Below are positions 17,125 to 25,213 of a stretch of 58,755 bases of DNA, one piece after another. The stretch's first letter is position 1, and each line of letters opens with the position of its first letter. The stretch covers positions 1 to 58,755 of the forward strand of contig DASPPB010000004.1 of NCBI GenBank assembly GCA_035625725.1. The letters are read 5' to 3'. The position numbers and the translations under genes were made by a program. The notes under the pieces were generated by a model. The model saw only the letters and a list, made by a program, of their open reading frames with translations, was not told the origin of the DNA and made no database searches. This stretch comes from GJ-E10 sp035625725. GTDB taxonomy: Bacteria; Pseudomonadota; Gammaproteobacteria; Burkholderiales; Burkholderiaceae_F.

Positions 17125-17156
17125 CGCGGGGCAGGTCCAGGCGGCCTGCCCACGCG
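17125..17156. terminator. GC hairpin between genes 17170 and 17045
   Basis: CGCGGGGCAGG and CCTGCCCACGCG form an 11-bp stem with one bulged A and a 9-base loop, 14 bp after the stop of the minus-strand gene at 17170. There is no T-run. Confidence 0.4.
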
Positions 17157-17169
17157 ATAACACCGACTT

Positions 17170-17685
17170 TTACGACTTGCAGGCCTTGCCGTGGTCCGGA
17201 TGATTGCCCTTGGCCTTGGCATCGGCCTCGCTCATGTACTCCCCTTCCTTGGTCTTGCCGTACCACTTATCGCCCTGGCAGTGGTAGACCTTGGACTTTG
17301 TATTGACCCACACCAGTCCCGGGCCGCCGCCCGGTGCGGCGGCTGCGGGTGGTGCTGATGGCGTCTTGGCCGCAGGCGCGGCCGCTGTCGCGGCCGGAGC
17401 AGGGGCTGCAGCCGGCGCGGCCGCGGCTGGCGCAGCCGCAGGCGCGGCGGACGGCGCCTTGCTCGGTGCCGGTTGGGCAGCGCCTGCCGCGGCGGCCGCT
17501 CCATACCAGTCCTTCACGCCTTGGTGTTTCGAGCAGGCCCCTTTTTTGCTGGCGGCTGTGGTGTACGTGCCGTCATTGCAAATGCCAGTGGCGTTGGCCG
17601 GGGCCCCGGCGGGCGCCTGGGCCCAGCAAAGAGCCGATCCGACAAGCCCAGCGGCGAGGAACATCGATTGCATTGCGGTTCGCAT
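17170..17685 (-). CDS. Exported DUF3761-like protein with Ala/Pro linker
   Basis: 171 residues: signal peptide (1-22, CWAQA); a DUF3761-type module (about 32-61: ATGICNDGTYTTAASKKGACSKHQGVKDWYG) with two cysteines; a 60-residue Ala/Pro-rich linker (about 63-123); and a C-terminal module (124-170) with Cys136 and Cys169 and the pattern VYHCQGDKWYGKTKEGEYMSE. That end module recurs in proteobacterial periplasmic proteins of unknown role. An AAGGGA site precedes the ATG. The linker looks like a flexible periplasmic tether between two small disulfide- or metal-stabilised domains. Function unknown. Confidence 0.88.
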   Translation of the reverse strand: MRTAMQSMFLAAGLVGSALCWAQAPAGAPANATGICNDGTYTTAASKKGACSKHQGVKDWYGAAAAAGAAQPAPSKAPSAAPAAAPAAAAPAAAPAPAATAAAPAAKTPSAPPAAAAPGGGPGLVWVNTKSKVYHCQGDKWYGKTKEGEYMSEADAKAKGNHPDHGKACKS

Positions 17686-18152
17686 AGAAAATTTCCCTTA
17701 TGGATGTTTGATGTGTATGTCGATTACTGCATGCCAAAGAAAAAACTCCCAAACAGCACAATTCCTTGCTGCACGACCGCAGCCAAACAGAAATGCGCCG
17801 CCGTGTTACGTCCTCTCCCATTCAGACTCGCGCAAAGCGCGCAAAACCGCGACAGCAGTGCCCGGTGCACGCAACGCACGAAAAACCAGGCCCCCGTCGC
17901 TCCCGCCACGATCCGTGATCTCGGGACCGTACGCTATTCCCCAGCGATTCAAATAACACAAAGACGGATTGGGCCCCTTATTCGAAGTGCGAGCTCTCCC
18001 GCCCGCAGGCATTTTATCGTGGGGAATCTGCGCACGGTGGCGGCCTCGCGCACATGCGCTGCGGTTTCGCCCGCGCGCGCGCAAAAGCCGAAGCACCTCG
18101 CGCGGCAGTCTGAGGGCGTGCGTTTGCAGCCCGGTCGAGCGCTCGAGCGCGA
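17686..18152. other. Intergenic, 467 bp
   Basis: No gene seen. TCGAGCGCTCGA (18135-18146) is a perfect 12-bp palindrome just beyond the 3' end of the minus-strand TPM gene. Confidence 0.35.
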
Positions 18153-19568
18153 CTATCCGTCGCGAAAGTCGTATGCCGCCTTGTACGCCCGATACCAGTC
18201 CCGGGTGCGTTTATCGCCGGGCAAGTGCCCGGAGAGGTAGCCCAATTGCGCAAGCATCTTGTCGGCGCGCGAGGTATTGAGGTACAAGTCCATGAGGCGC
18301 CAGCGATAGCTGAGTTCCCCGGGCTCCAGCGCAGCCGCCTTTTCGTAGAGCTCTAGGGCGGGCGTAAGCCAATTCATCTCGAACAGATACAGATCCGCGA
18401 GCTGCGCATAGTTGGCTGCAACCCGGGGTGCCGCGCGAATCCGTTCTTCGCCTGCGCGCACAGCTTGCGCCAGCGAAAACGGGTAGCCACGTGCACTGCC
18501 CGCTCCCACGTGCGCGCCGTAGATTGCGGCGGCCATGTTTGGCACGCCCTCAGCCTGCAGTCGCGCAAGAAACGGGTTGTCCGCATATTTGACAAAGAAA
18601 TTCACGTTGTCTTCGAAGCGGTGGAAATACGTCCAGGACTTGGGCTCATCGACGTACCACAGCCCATCGGAGCCATGGCGCAGCACGATCGGAAGATTCG
18701 ATTTGTCCGGGCCCGGCACGGCAAGACCCAGATCGCCCGCGAAAATCAGTCGATACGCGCCGGCGGAGGTGAAATATTCGTAGACACGCTTTTGCTGTGC
18801 TTCGTTGCGAGGAACGACCACGCGAAAAATTGCGCTGCCCTGCGTCAAAAGTGAAAGTCGCGGATCGCCGATTCCGGCCGCAAGGGAGGCCAGATAGCGT
18901 CGAACCGACTCTTGCGGGTCGCTCGAGGCCTCGTACTGGCGCAGATCGGCCTGCGGCAGACGCCGGATCGAACCCAGATAGTCCTCGAGCGTGTGTCGGT
19001 AGCCCTGTGCCAGCGCGCCGCCACCGCCCGATAAGAACTCGCTATTGAGCCACTGCGGCTGCGTCAGGGTATCGGCCTCGGCTCTGGAGCGCATGCCGCG
19101 CAAGTTGGTGGTGATGATGAGTTCGGAGAGAAAGTCCTGTGGGACCTCGGAGAGCATGTAGGTCTTGGCTGCCTCCTCGAGGCGTCGGCAAAACACATCG
19201 GGGATGTCGCCTTCGAGCGCATAGGAAACCTCGATTTTCAGGAGGTTCTCCCGGACCGAATAAACGTAGACAATGCCGCGCCCATTGGTTCGCGCGCCAA
19301 TGCGCTGCTGCGAGAGCGTGTCGGCGGCTACTTCCTCGATGCTTTTGTCCGCGGGCAGCGAAGCGAGCAGCACGAGCCCGTTTTCGATTCCCGACTTGGC
19401 CTCGGCAAGCTTCAGGCTCATGCGTAGCGCCAGATCGAAATCGTGCTGCCCCGTCTCGTTGATCAGCAGGTACTCGGGGCGCTTGGGCGCACGCGCCTGC
19501 TGCCAGGCCGCCGCGCCGGCCACGGCGGCGAGCAGTGCAACGCCCAACCAGAAAAGCCGTTTCGTCAC
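18153..19568 (-). CDS. TPM-domain protein with C-terminal TPR-like region
   Basis: 471 residues. A hydrophobic N-terminal anchor or signal (4-25) is followed by a TPM (Psb32/YgcG-type) domain at about 60-150 (SIEEVAADTLSQQRIGARTNGRGIVYVYSVRENLLKIEVSYALEG). A middle domain of unknown type follows (about 160-340), then helical repeats at the end (about 385-465: VAANYAQLADLYLFEMNWLTPALELYEKAAALEP). The start is GTG, 7 bp after the stop of the 162-residue gene at 19576, which implies an operon and coupled translation. TPM proteins occur in envelope assembly and in photosystem repair, so no specific role can be given. It probably faces the periplasm. Confidence 0.85.
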   Translation of the reverse strand: MTKRLFWLGVALLAAVAGAAAWQQARAPKRPEYLLINETGQHDFDLALRMSLKLAEAKSGIENGLVLLASLPADKSIEEVAADTLSQQRIGARTNGRGIVYVYSVRENLLKIEVSYALEGDIPDVFCRRLEEAAKTYMLSEVPQDFLSELIITTNLRGMRSRAEADTLTQPQWLNSEFLSGGGGALAQGYRHTLEDYLGSIRRLPQADLRQYEASSDPQESVRRYLASLAAGIGDPRLSLLTQGSAIFRVVVPRNEAQQKRVYEYFTSAGAYRLIFAGDLGLAVPGPDKSNLPIVLRHGSDGLWYVDEPKSWTYFHRFEDNVNFFVKYADNPFLARLQAEGVPNMAAAIYGAHVGAGSARGYPFSLAQAVRAGEERIRAAPRVAANYAQLADLYLFEMNWLTPALELYEKAAALEPGELSYRWRLMDLYLNTSRADKMLAQLGYLSGHLPGDKRTRDWYRAYKAAYDFRDG

Positions 19569-19575
19569 GGGGATT

Positions 19576-20064
19576 TCAGAAGTCTCCGAAAATCGCGGTC
19601 TTGTTTGCGTTAGCCGTGTAATTGACCAAAAAGGCGTCCGTGCTCGACGGATTCAGCCCAAAGATCGAGCGATCGGCACCCCTATTTTTGAGCACCACCA
19701 CGGGGGTCTCCTGGCTGCCAAACAAACGGAAGATCCCCGCTGCAAGCTGATGCGTGTCGTTTAACACCACGAACGGGTACTCGCTCTCGGTGACCGAATA
19801 CAGGCCGAGCACAAGGCGGTTTCGCCCATGGGTGTCGTAGAAAAAAAGGGCAGGCCCCCCGTCTCCGGACATGGCCAGTTCCGCGCGCGTCTTGCCAGCG
19901 GCGTCGAGCAGGCGGATGCGGTTTGCGGATACAACCTCCTGCGCCGACGTGGCCGCAGTCGCAGGCGATACAAGCCCGGTTGCGACCTGACCAGCAACAA
20001 TTGCGCCCACGATTCCGCCGGCAAAGCCGGCCACCAGTAATCCAGCGAGGTAATTTCGATTCAT
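19576..20064 (-). CDS. Membrane-anchored protein of unknown function
   Basis: 162 residues. An N-terminal hydrophobic segment (7-38) with Gly-rich packing (GLLVAGFAGGIVGAIVAG) is followed by a periplasmic part with repeating short beta-hairpin units: IRLLDAAGKTRAEL, then PALFFYDTHGRNRLVLGL, then VVVLKNRGADRSIFGL. These resemble degenerate tandem beta units seen in many proteins of unknown role. It is the first gene of a two-gene operon with the TPM protein (7 bp apart). Confidence 0.78.
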   Translation of the reverse strand: MNRNYLAGLLVAGFAGGIVGAIVAGQVATGLVSPATAATSAQEVVSANRIRLLDAAGKTRAELAMSGDGGPALFFYDTHGRNRLVLGLYSVTESEYPFVVLNDTHQLAAGIFRLFGSQETPVVVLKNRGADRSIFGLNPSSTDAFLVNYTANANKTAIFGDF

Positions 20065-20552
20065 AGTTGCGAACGCGCTCCCTCAAAAGCCACGGAGTTC
20101 GGGCGCAGAAGAGTTCGCCCGAACCAAGGCCGAAAGAATATCTGCAACGACGACCGGGGTATACAAACTGATGCGGTCAAAATGCCCGCCAATAGCCTCT
20201 GCGCCCGCACATGTTTTGCATGGCAAGGGAGGGCACGGTACCGCGACTTGACCAGCGGCACGTGACGAGATCTCTTTGGGCCGCCGGTGGCAAGCCAGCG
20301 GACCTGCGTCATGCCACCAACCGACCGGGGCTTACAAATTACGAACATCTCCGACGAGACGCTTCGAGATTACGCGAGGCCAAGGAGTCCTCGCGAAGAG
20401 TTCCCCGCCGAAGCTTGGGGCCCACAGAGCTGTGGAGCGAAAAAATTGCGTTGCGGGCAGGCCAATTACCACGCAAGCTTCGAGGGAAAAGCGGCTCCAG
20501 ACCGAATACGATGCGCTGCCGGCTCAAAACGGCGCCATCCAGGAGTTTTTTC
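20065..20552. other. Intergenic, 488 bp
   Basis: Divergent region between the minus-strand operon and the small membrane peptide. Overlapping frames show no family. I see no clear palindrome. Confidence 0.35.
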
Positions 20553-20633
20553 ATGTCTACTTTCATCTCTCTTTTTGGCGGCCTGTTGGTTTTTGTCGTG
20601 CTCGCCTACATCATGGCCGCAAAGGCTAAGTAA
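20553..20633 (+). CDS. Small single-span membrane peptide (26 residues)
   Basis: The ATG at 20553 has an AGGAG site 8 bases upstream and starts a peptide MSTFISLFGGLLVFVVLAYI plus a basic end (MAAKAK). It is a single hydrophobic helix with a positive C terminus, in the size range of KdpF, CydX and other membrane microproteins. The LLVFVVLAYI core recalls KdpF (LLVFLLLGYL), but no kdpA follows and the resemblance may only reflect hydrophobicity. Good SD, clean length and hydrophobic pattern support translation. Confidence 0.62.
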   Translation: MSTFISLFGGLLVFVVLAYIMAAKAK

Positions 20634-21003
20634 GAGAAAAAGACCCCGCCCTCCGGCTTGCGAGGCGTCCGCAGCGCAAGCCCGAGTTGCGCCATGGCGC
20701 GAGGGTTGCGCGCGAGGCGCGCAGAGCGTTTGCGCAGCGGCCGTTACGTTCGAAATGCGGGCGCCTTAGGTCCGCAAGATTTGGGCTTGTTTGCCTAAGC
20801 GGCAGACGCAAATTTGAGAAGCGCAAGCGCTGTCGGTACCCAGAGCGGGGTTAACGCGCGAACCAGTCTCGCGCCGCGTTGCGCCGTCGCGAGCTCACGC
20901 GTGCCGGCGAGACCTCGCTCAGACTTGCAAAGAAGGGACTCTCCGATTTGCGTGCCGCCTGTGTCCGCCACGCGAGCGAGCGCGGGCGGATCATGACGCG
21001 CAG
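20634..21003. other. Intergenic, 370 bp
   Basis: Lies after the small membrane peptide and before the 3' end of the minus-strand gene at 21004. No gene or strong hairpin seen. Confidence 0.35.
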
Positions 21004-21438
21004 CTATTTGGCTCTGGCCGTTTTTGCAGCTCGCCGCTTCGGCGGTGCCATGAGATCCTGGGAGCCGGGGCCCAACAAGCTCCTCTCGAGCCCGGTGAGT
21101 CCCCACGCCTTTTGCCGCAACTTGTGCAACGCCGCGAGCATCTCCATCTCGCGCTCGGTGCGCATATCGGGTGCCTTATGCGGCTGATTGCAGACGGTTT
21201 CGATGTAGGTCTGGCGGTCAATCTCTCCGTAGATGCAGGCAAGACGCAATGCCTCGCCACGCGCACGGAGCGGTTTACTTTTTTTCGCCTGGAGCGACTC
21301 GAAAGTGTCGATGAGTCTTTGCGTTTCGACACGCAAAGACTCGTCGGACCAGACGTTGCGATCGGAAATGAATTCGCGCCGGTTCGCCAAGGCGCCGGAG
21401 AGCGCCCAGCGCAGCAGCTGGTCCTGGGTAAAACGCAT
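21004..21438 (-). CDS. Hypothetical cytoplasmic protein
   Basis: 144 residues if the ATG at 21438 is used; the frame continues 60 codons upstream with less protein-like composition. It is charged and helical (ESLRVETQRLIDTFESLQAKK, then TEREMEMLAALHKLRQKAWG), with a basic Lys/Arg/Ala tail (PPKRRAAKTARAK) that could bind nucleic acid. No signal peptide or membrane segment. No clear ribosome site and no recognisable family, so the call rests on length and composition. Confidence 0.5.
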   Translation of the reverse strand: MRFTQDQLLRWALSGALANRREFISDRNVWSDESLRVETQRLIDTFESLQAKKSKPLRARGEALRLACIYGEIDRQTYIETVCNQPHKAPDMRTEREMEMLAALHKLRQKAWGLTGLERSLLGPGSQDLMAPPKRRAAKTARAK

Positions 21439-22028
21439 AATGCGCAAAAGAATAGCGCAAGAACCGAGCAGTTGTGCCAGTTCGCTTTTTGCGATGGCTG
21501 CAGCAAAAAGCGCGCCGTCGCCATGGCGTCGGCGCGTTGCAAAAAACCGACGCCTCTGCGTGCAGACCGACGACACCGACTGCTCCGGTCGCGCGAAAGC
21601 GGCAAAATTGATAATCAATTCAAGGCGAACCGCGAATCTGCAGCGCTAACGCCCGTGCGCACAGGTCATCGGCATTACTGTCCCGTGCAAGCGCGCCACG
21701 GCCGCCCGGGCGAGCGATTGCGCGGTACGGCCGACCTTGCCGGGCCGACTCGCCTTGCCGACAGACCCCAAAACTCGAGCATTTGGGAAAGTCCGGTTCG
21801 GGGTGGCGGTGCGCCTGGCAACTAGTTGGCGCCTTGCCCGCCTCGATGCTCCGATGCCTCTGTCCGACGCACGCCATTTCCACGACGATGCGTCTCGCGG
21901 CGCGATGTACTTTATGACCACGCGTGTCATATCCGCAGCATCTGCCCCTAGCGGAATCTTGCGTTCGACCTTTTGCACGCCGGGCGCCCTTATCCGGACT
22001 TGCTGCAACGCCCCGGCCCGATTCCCCG
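21439..22028. other. Intergenic, 590 bp
   Basis: Divergent gap between genes at 21438 (minus) and 22029 (plus). Overlapping long frames on both strands lack family resemblance or ribosome sites. Confidence 0.35.
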
Positions 22029-22718
22029 ATGAGATTGCAAACAAACCACGTCAGCAGTTTCGAGGCAGTGCGCGCGTTGGCGATTCCGTGCCACGCCCTG
22101 GATCTTTCGGGCGGCGAGTTGCTGTTTGCCGGCACTCATGCCGATCGCGACGAAAAGACGAAGAACGCGTATTTGGAGCAATTCACGAGTTTGCTGCTGC
22201 GAGTCGCAATTGCGCTTCGAACCAAGTTCTATCAGGGCTACGACGATCGATCAACGCTGGCCTATGTCGCACACTGTGGCTCCCTCTTCACCCTTGGCGA
22301 GGCGAGTGAGGAGTCGGTCGAATTTTCCATGAAGGACGTGTGCGGCAAGATCATCCACGCCGTCACATTCGAAAAGTACCTGGAGGCGCAATCCGAGCGA
22401 TCGCCAACAACGCTCAGCGGAAAAACGCAAGACGGAACGGGCCGGGAACTTTCGCTTTTCGTGAGCGAGTTTGCCGAAGCCGTGTGGAACTGGGCGCGCG
22501 GCACGGAGACTCGCCGCCCCGAGCCGATTGCCGTGCTCCCGGCACCGGATGTTGCGCTCACGGCGATTCGCCCTTGGACAGAAATCGAGCGGGATCATCG
22601 AGTGGGAGCGCGACTGCGAGCAGCAGTCGAAGGCGCCGCTTTCTCGCCGCAACGGCTACCAGCCAAGCCGCAACGCCCTGCGCATCACTTCGGCCCGTGC
22701 AGCATTGGCAATGACTAA
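22029..22718 (+). CDS. Hypothetical protein
   Basis: 229 residues from the ATG at 22029 (MRLQTNHVSSFEAVRALAIP). It is a balanced, globular-looking sequence with a GTHADRDEKTKNAYLEQFTSL helix, an LRTKFYQGYDDRSTLAYVAHC segment and an acidic middle. The C-terminal 40 residues are Pro/Arg-rich. No signal peptide, membrane segment or recognised motif. Its 3' end overlaps the 3' end of a small minus-strand ORF by 63 bp. Function unknown. Confidence 0.6.
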   Translation: MRLQTNHVSSFEAVRALAIPCHALDLSGGELLFAGTHADRDEKTKNAYLEQFTSLLLRVAIALRTKFYQGYDDRSTLAYVAHCGSLFTLGEASEESVEFSMKDVCGKIIHAVTFEKYLEAQSERSPTTLSGKTQDGTGRELSLFVSEFAEAVWNWARGTETRRPEPIAVLPAPDVALTAIRPWTEIERDHRVGARLRAAVEGAAFSPQRLPAKPQRPAHHFGPCSIGND

Positions 22719-22856
22719 CTGCCGGTACTGTTGGGCGGTGCGCGGATCCTGTGCGGGTGCCGGTTCCAACAAAGCGCCTAGTTGGGCTTCGGTCATCCAC
22801 GCGATGTCCGGGACCCGTTGCGCTGGCTTTGCCGCGTCGAGATCGGGTTCGGTCAT
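22656..22856 (-). CDS. Small hypothetical protein (66 residues)
   Basis: The ATG at 22854-22856 gives MTEPDLDAAKPAQRVPDIAW and then a helical stretch AQQYRQLVIANAARAEVMRR. Composition is protein-like, with a basic end. No clear Shine-Dalgarno is seen, and the last 63 bp overlap the end of the convergent gene at 22029. Either the overlap is real or one of the two C termini is wrong. Confidence 0.38.
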   Translation of the reverse strand: MTEPDLDAAKPAQRVPDIAWMTEAQLGALLEPAPAQDPRTAQQYRQLVIANAARAEVMRRALRLGW

Positions 22857-23571
22857 GGTGATAAGGGGCCTGCGAAGCGCTGCGTAAGACGGCGAAGAAT
22901 TGGTGAGGAAGGCAAGACCCCCGATCCAGAGATTTTCGCGTCCGCGCAATACACGCTCGTTACAGGAGGCGGCGCACTGCTTGCACGATGCACTGCTGCA
23001 GCCAGCTACCGATGCAAACACCAAAGCGCTTGTTGCATCGAGCGCTGCCGCGCGCTCACCAACGAGAGAGCACCGAGGAGTTGCGCACTTGCGGGGCGCA
23101 CAATCCGCGGCGGCCGACCGTCCTTTCCTCTGACAGCGCCTTGCATGAGCGCCCGCGTCGTCTTGAACGCCGTGCGCGAATTCAACGGTCGCAGCCGAGA
23201 CAAACGGGAGCGGTTTTACTGACAGGCGCCTTTGCGCCCAAGGCCCGAATTGCCACAGAATCGGGCACGGGCCACCAGGCACGGTATACCGACGCCGTCG
23301 ATCTGCGTCCTTATTTGTGCATCGGATGCAGTTCGCAGCCGGCGCATTTGCGAGACCGCGCTCGTACCCCAAGCCAACTGAGAAAACGGACAAGGGCGAC
23401 CCGGGCTAGGCAGTCATCCTTTCGGAAAGCTGTTCGGGAGAAAAATTGGCGAGTACGCTGTCTAATGAGTGATTCGTTACGCCACTGCTCGCTTGGACAT
23501 TTTCGTGGGCATGTTCGTCGCAGCCCTTCGATGCGAGTTGGGAACGGGCCGTCGGTCTTGGAGATGACGCT
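22857..23571. other. Intergenic, 715 bp
   Basis: Lies upstream of the Gly-rich protein gene. No frame looks coding on either strand. I see no clear repeats or terminators. Confidence 0.35.
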
Positions 23572-24081
23572 TTGCGCAGCAACTTACACACGTTCGTCCG
23601 GACCCTCCTTGTCTGCGGGTTGACACTGGTGGTCCTTGCGGCGGACGCGGACACGGGGCACGGTGGTGGCCACGTCGGAGGGCATGCCATGGCCGCCGGA
23701 CGAGGCGGTCGCGCGGTCGGGCACGGCGGTGCCTGGGGCGGCTGGCACGGACGCCCAGGGCCGGGCGCGAGTGGCTGGAGCAGCGGCGGCACTTGGGGCG
23801 TCTGGTACGGAATGGGTTGGCGAGGCTGGTACCCGGGCGGCGGGTTTTACGGCTGCTGCGGCTGGGGTGTGGCTTTTTTTTATGATCCTTTCTGGGATCC
23901 GTACCTGTGGTACGGCGAAGGCCCGGTAGACCTGCCTTACGGAGACTTTGAACTGCCCTCCGCTTTCGAGAGCATGCCTCCAGCGGCCACAGACTGGTAC
24001 TACTGCCCGGATTCGCGTTCGTATTATCCGGAAGTGGATCATTGCGCGTCGGAATGGCAGAAGGTTCCTGCGACTCAGTGA
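23572..24081 (+). CDS. Gly/Trp-rich exported protein with YYCPDS...C end motif
   Basis: 169 residues. The start is TTG at 23572, supported by a GGAG site 8 bases upstream and a signal peptide beginning there (cut near ADA, residue 26). Residues 29-100 are Gly/His/Trp-rich (GHGGGHVGGH, then WGGWHGRPG), low complexity and possibly metal-binding or surface-exposed. The C-terminal segment WYYCPDSRSYYPEVDHCASEW with two cysteines matches a short module common at the ends of proteobacterial periplasmic proteins. Role unknown. Confidence 0.82.
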   Translation: MRSNLHTFVRTLLVCGLTLVVLAADADTGHGGGHVGGHAMAAGRGGRAVGHGGAWGGWHGRPGPGASGWSSGGTWGVWYGMGWRGWYPGGGFYGCCGWGVAFFYDPFWDPYLWYGEGPVDLPYGDFELPSAFESMPPAATDWYYCPDSRSYYPEVDHCASEWQKVPATQ

Positions 24082-24331
24082 ACTTCCTAGCGCGTGCCGG
24101 CGTCTTGGGATGAACGTGACCTCGCGCAGCAGAGCAAACCAAGAGAAGGGCGCTGAGTCCCCGTTGGAGCGCGAGAATTGCCCGTTCGCTTGGCGGGCGC
24201 TCGCGCAGATCCGCTGCAGCTTGGGCACATTGGCGGCGCTATCGCAACGGGTGCGCGCGCACTGTCGCGCAGCAAGCACCATCAGCCACAAGCCAGGAAG
24301 AGGATTCGAGGTTCCGCGAACGTCAAAGGCG

Positions 24332-25072
24332 ATGCGGGCTGCGTTGCGATGGCCACGGCATTGTTCCACGCCATTGCCGTTTCTGACATTCCTCTCGCTC
24401 ATCGCTCTGGCCGGGTGCGCTGCGTCGCCGCCCGATTCGCCCGCGGCCGTTACGGACTTGGATATTCAGCGCTACCAGTTCAGCCTGTATCAGGATTGCC
24501 GAGATGCGGGCGCCCGGCACGGCGAGCCGCAATCCAAGATCGAAGTGTTTTGCAATTGCGCCTCCGAAACGCTCAAGCGCGAGGTGGGCCGATCCGACTG
24601 GCAGATCATCGTCTTTTACGCGCTGAACAAGCGCGATTCTGACGAAATGCAGTCCATAGCGCCGTTCATGAAAAGAATCGTTGCATGTCGTGCCTTGCCT
24701 CCCGCTCCCGCGGGGTCACCGAGCGCGCCGTCTTTGATCGGGACATGGGAATGGAGCCGTCCCCCCGATCGATGCAGGGAGGTTTACACCTTTCGCGAGG
24801 ATGGGACTGTGCGCATCGAAAGCGGCAACGAGAGATCGGAAAATACCTATCAGCTCTCGGACAAACCGGGGTCGTCGGGGCGATACCAAATCATGCTGCG
24901 GACGACGAAATATCTGAGCGGGCTCAATTGCGATGGATCCAGTCACGATACGACCGGCGAACACTCGTTGCTTTATGTTTTGTTCGGCCCGAGCAACGAA
25001 ACCCTGGCCATTTGCCAATCCCTGGAAGGCCTCGACTGCATCGGCCCTCTGAAAAGAGTCATCGCGCCTTAG
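24332..25072 (+). CDS. Lipoprotein of unknown function
   Basis: 246 residues. The ATG at 24332 starts a lipoprotein signal peptide with lipobox LAGC (Cys29). The mature part has two apparent domains: residues 40-120, helical with CRDAG, FCNCASETLKR and IVACR cysteines; and about 135-246, a beta-rich part (LIGTWEWSRPPDRCREVYTFREDGTVRIE) resembling lipocalin-like or DUF-type domains that open with GTW. A chain of seven cysteines in the mature part suggests disulfides in the periplasm. No neighbour explains it. Confidence 0.78.
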   Translation: MRAALRWPRHCSTPLPFLTFLSLIALAGCAASPPDSPAAVTDLDIQRYQFSLYQDCRDAGARHGEPQSKIEVFCNCASETLKREVGRSDWQIIVFYALNKRDSDEMQSIAPFMKRIVACRALPPAPAGSPSAPSLIGTWEWSRPPDRCREVYTFREDGTVRIESGNERSENTYQLSDKPGSSGRYQIMLRTTKYLSGLNCDGSSHDTTGEHSLLYVLFGPSNETLAICQSLEGLDCIGPLKRVIAP

Positions 25073-25213
25073 CGAATTGCGGCCCGTGCGCGAGTTCTTG
25101 GGGTCTCACCCGAACAGGCAAAACGATGCCGGCCCTTTTTCACTTCGTGGCGGCGCTGGCTTGCGAAGCCCGTTCCTTCCAATCCCCCGCGCGTGCCGCT
25201 CCCTGCCCTTCCC

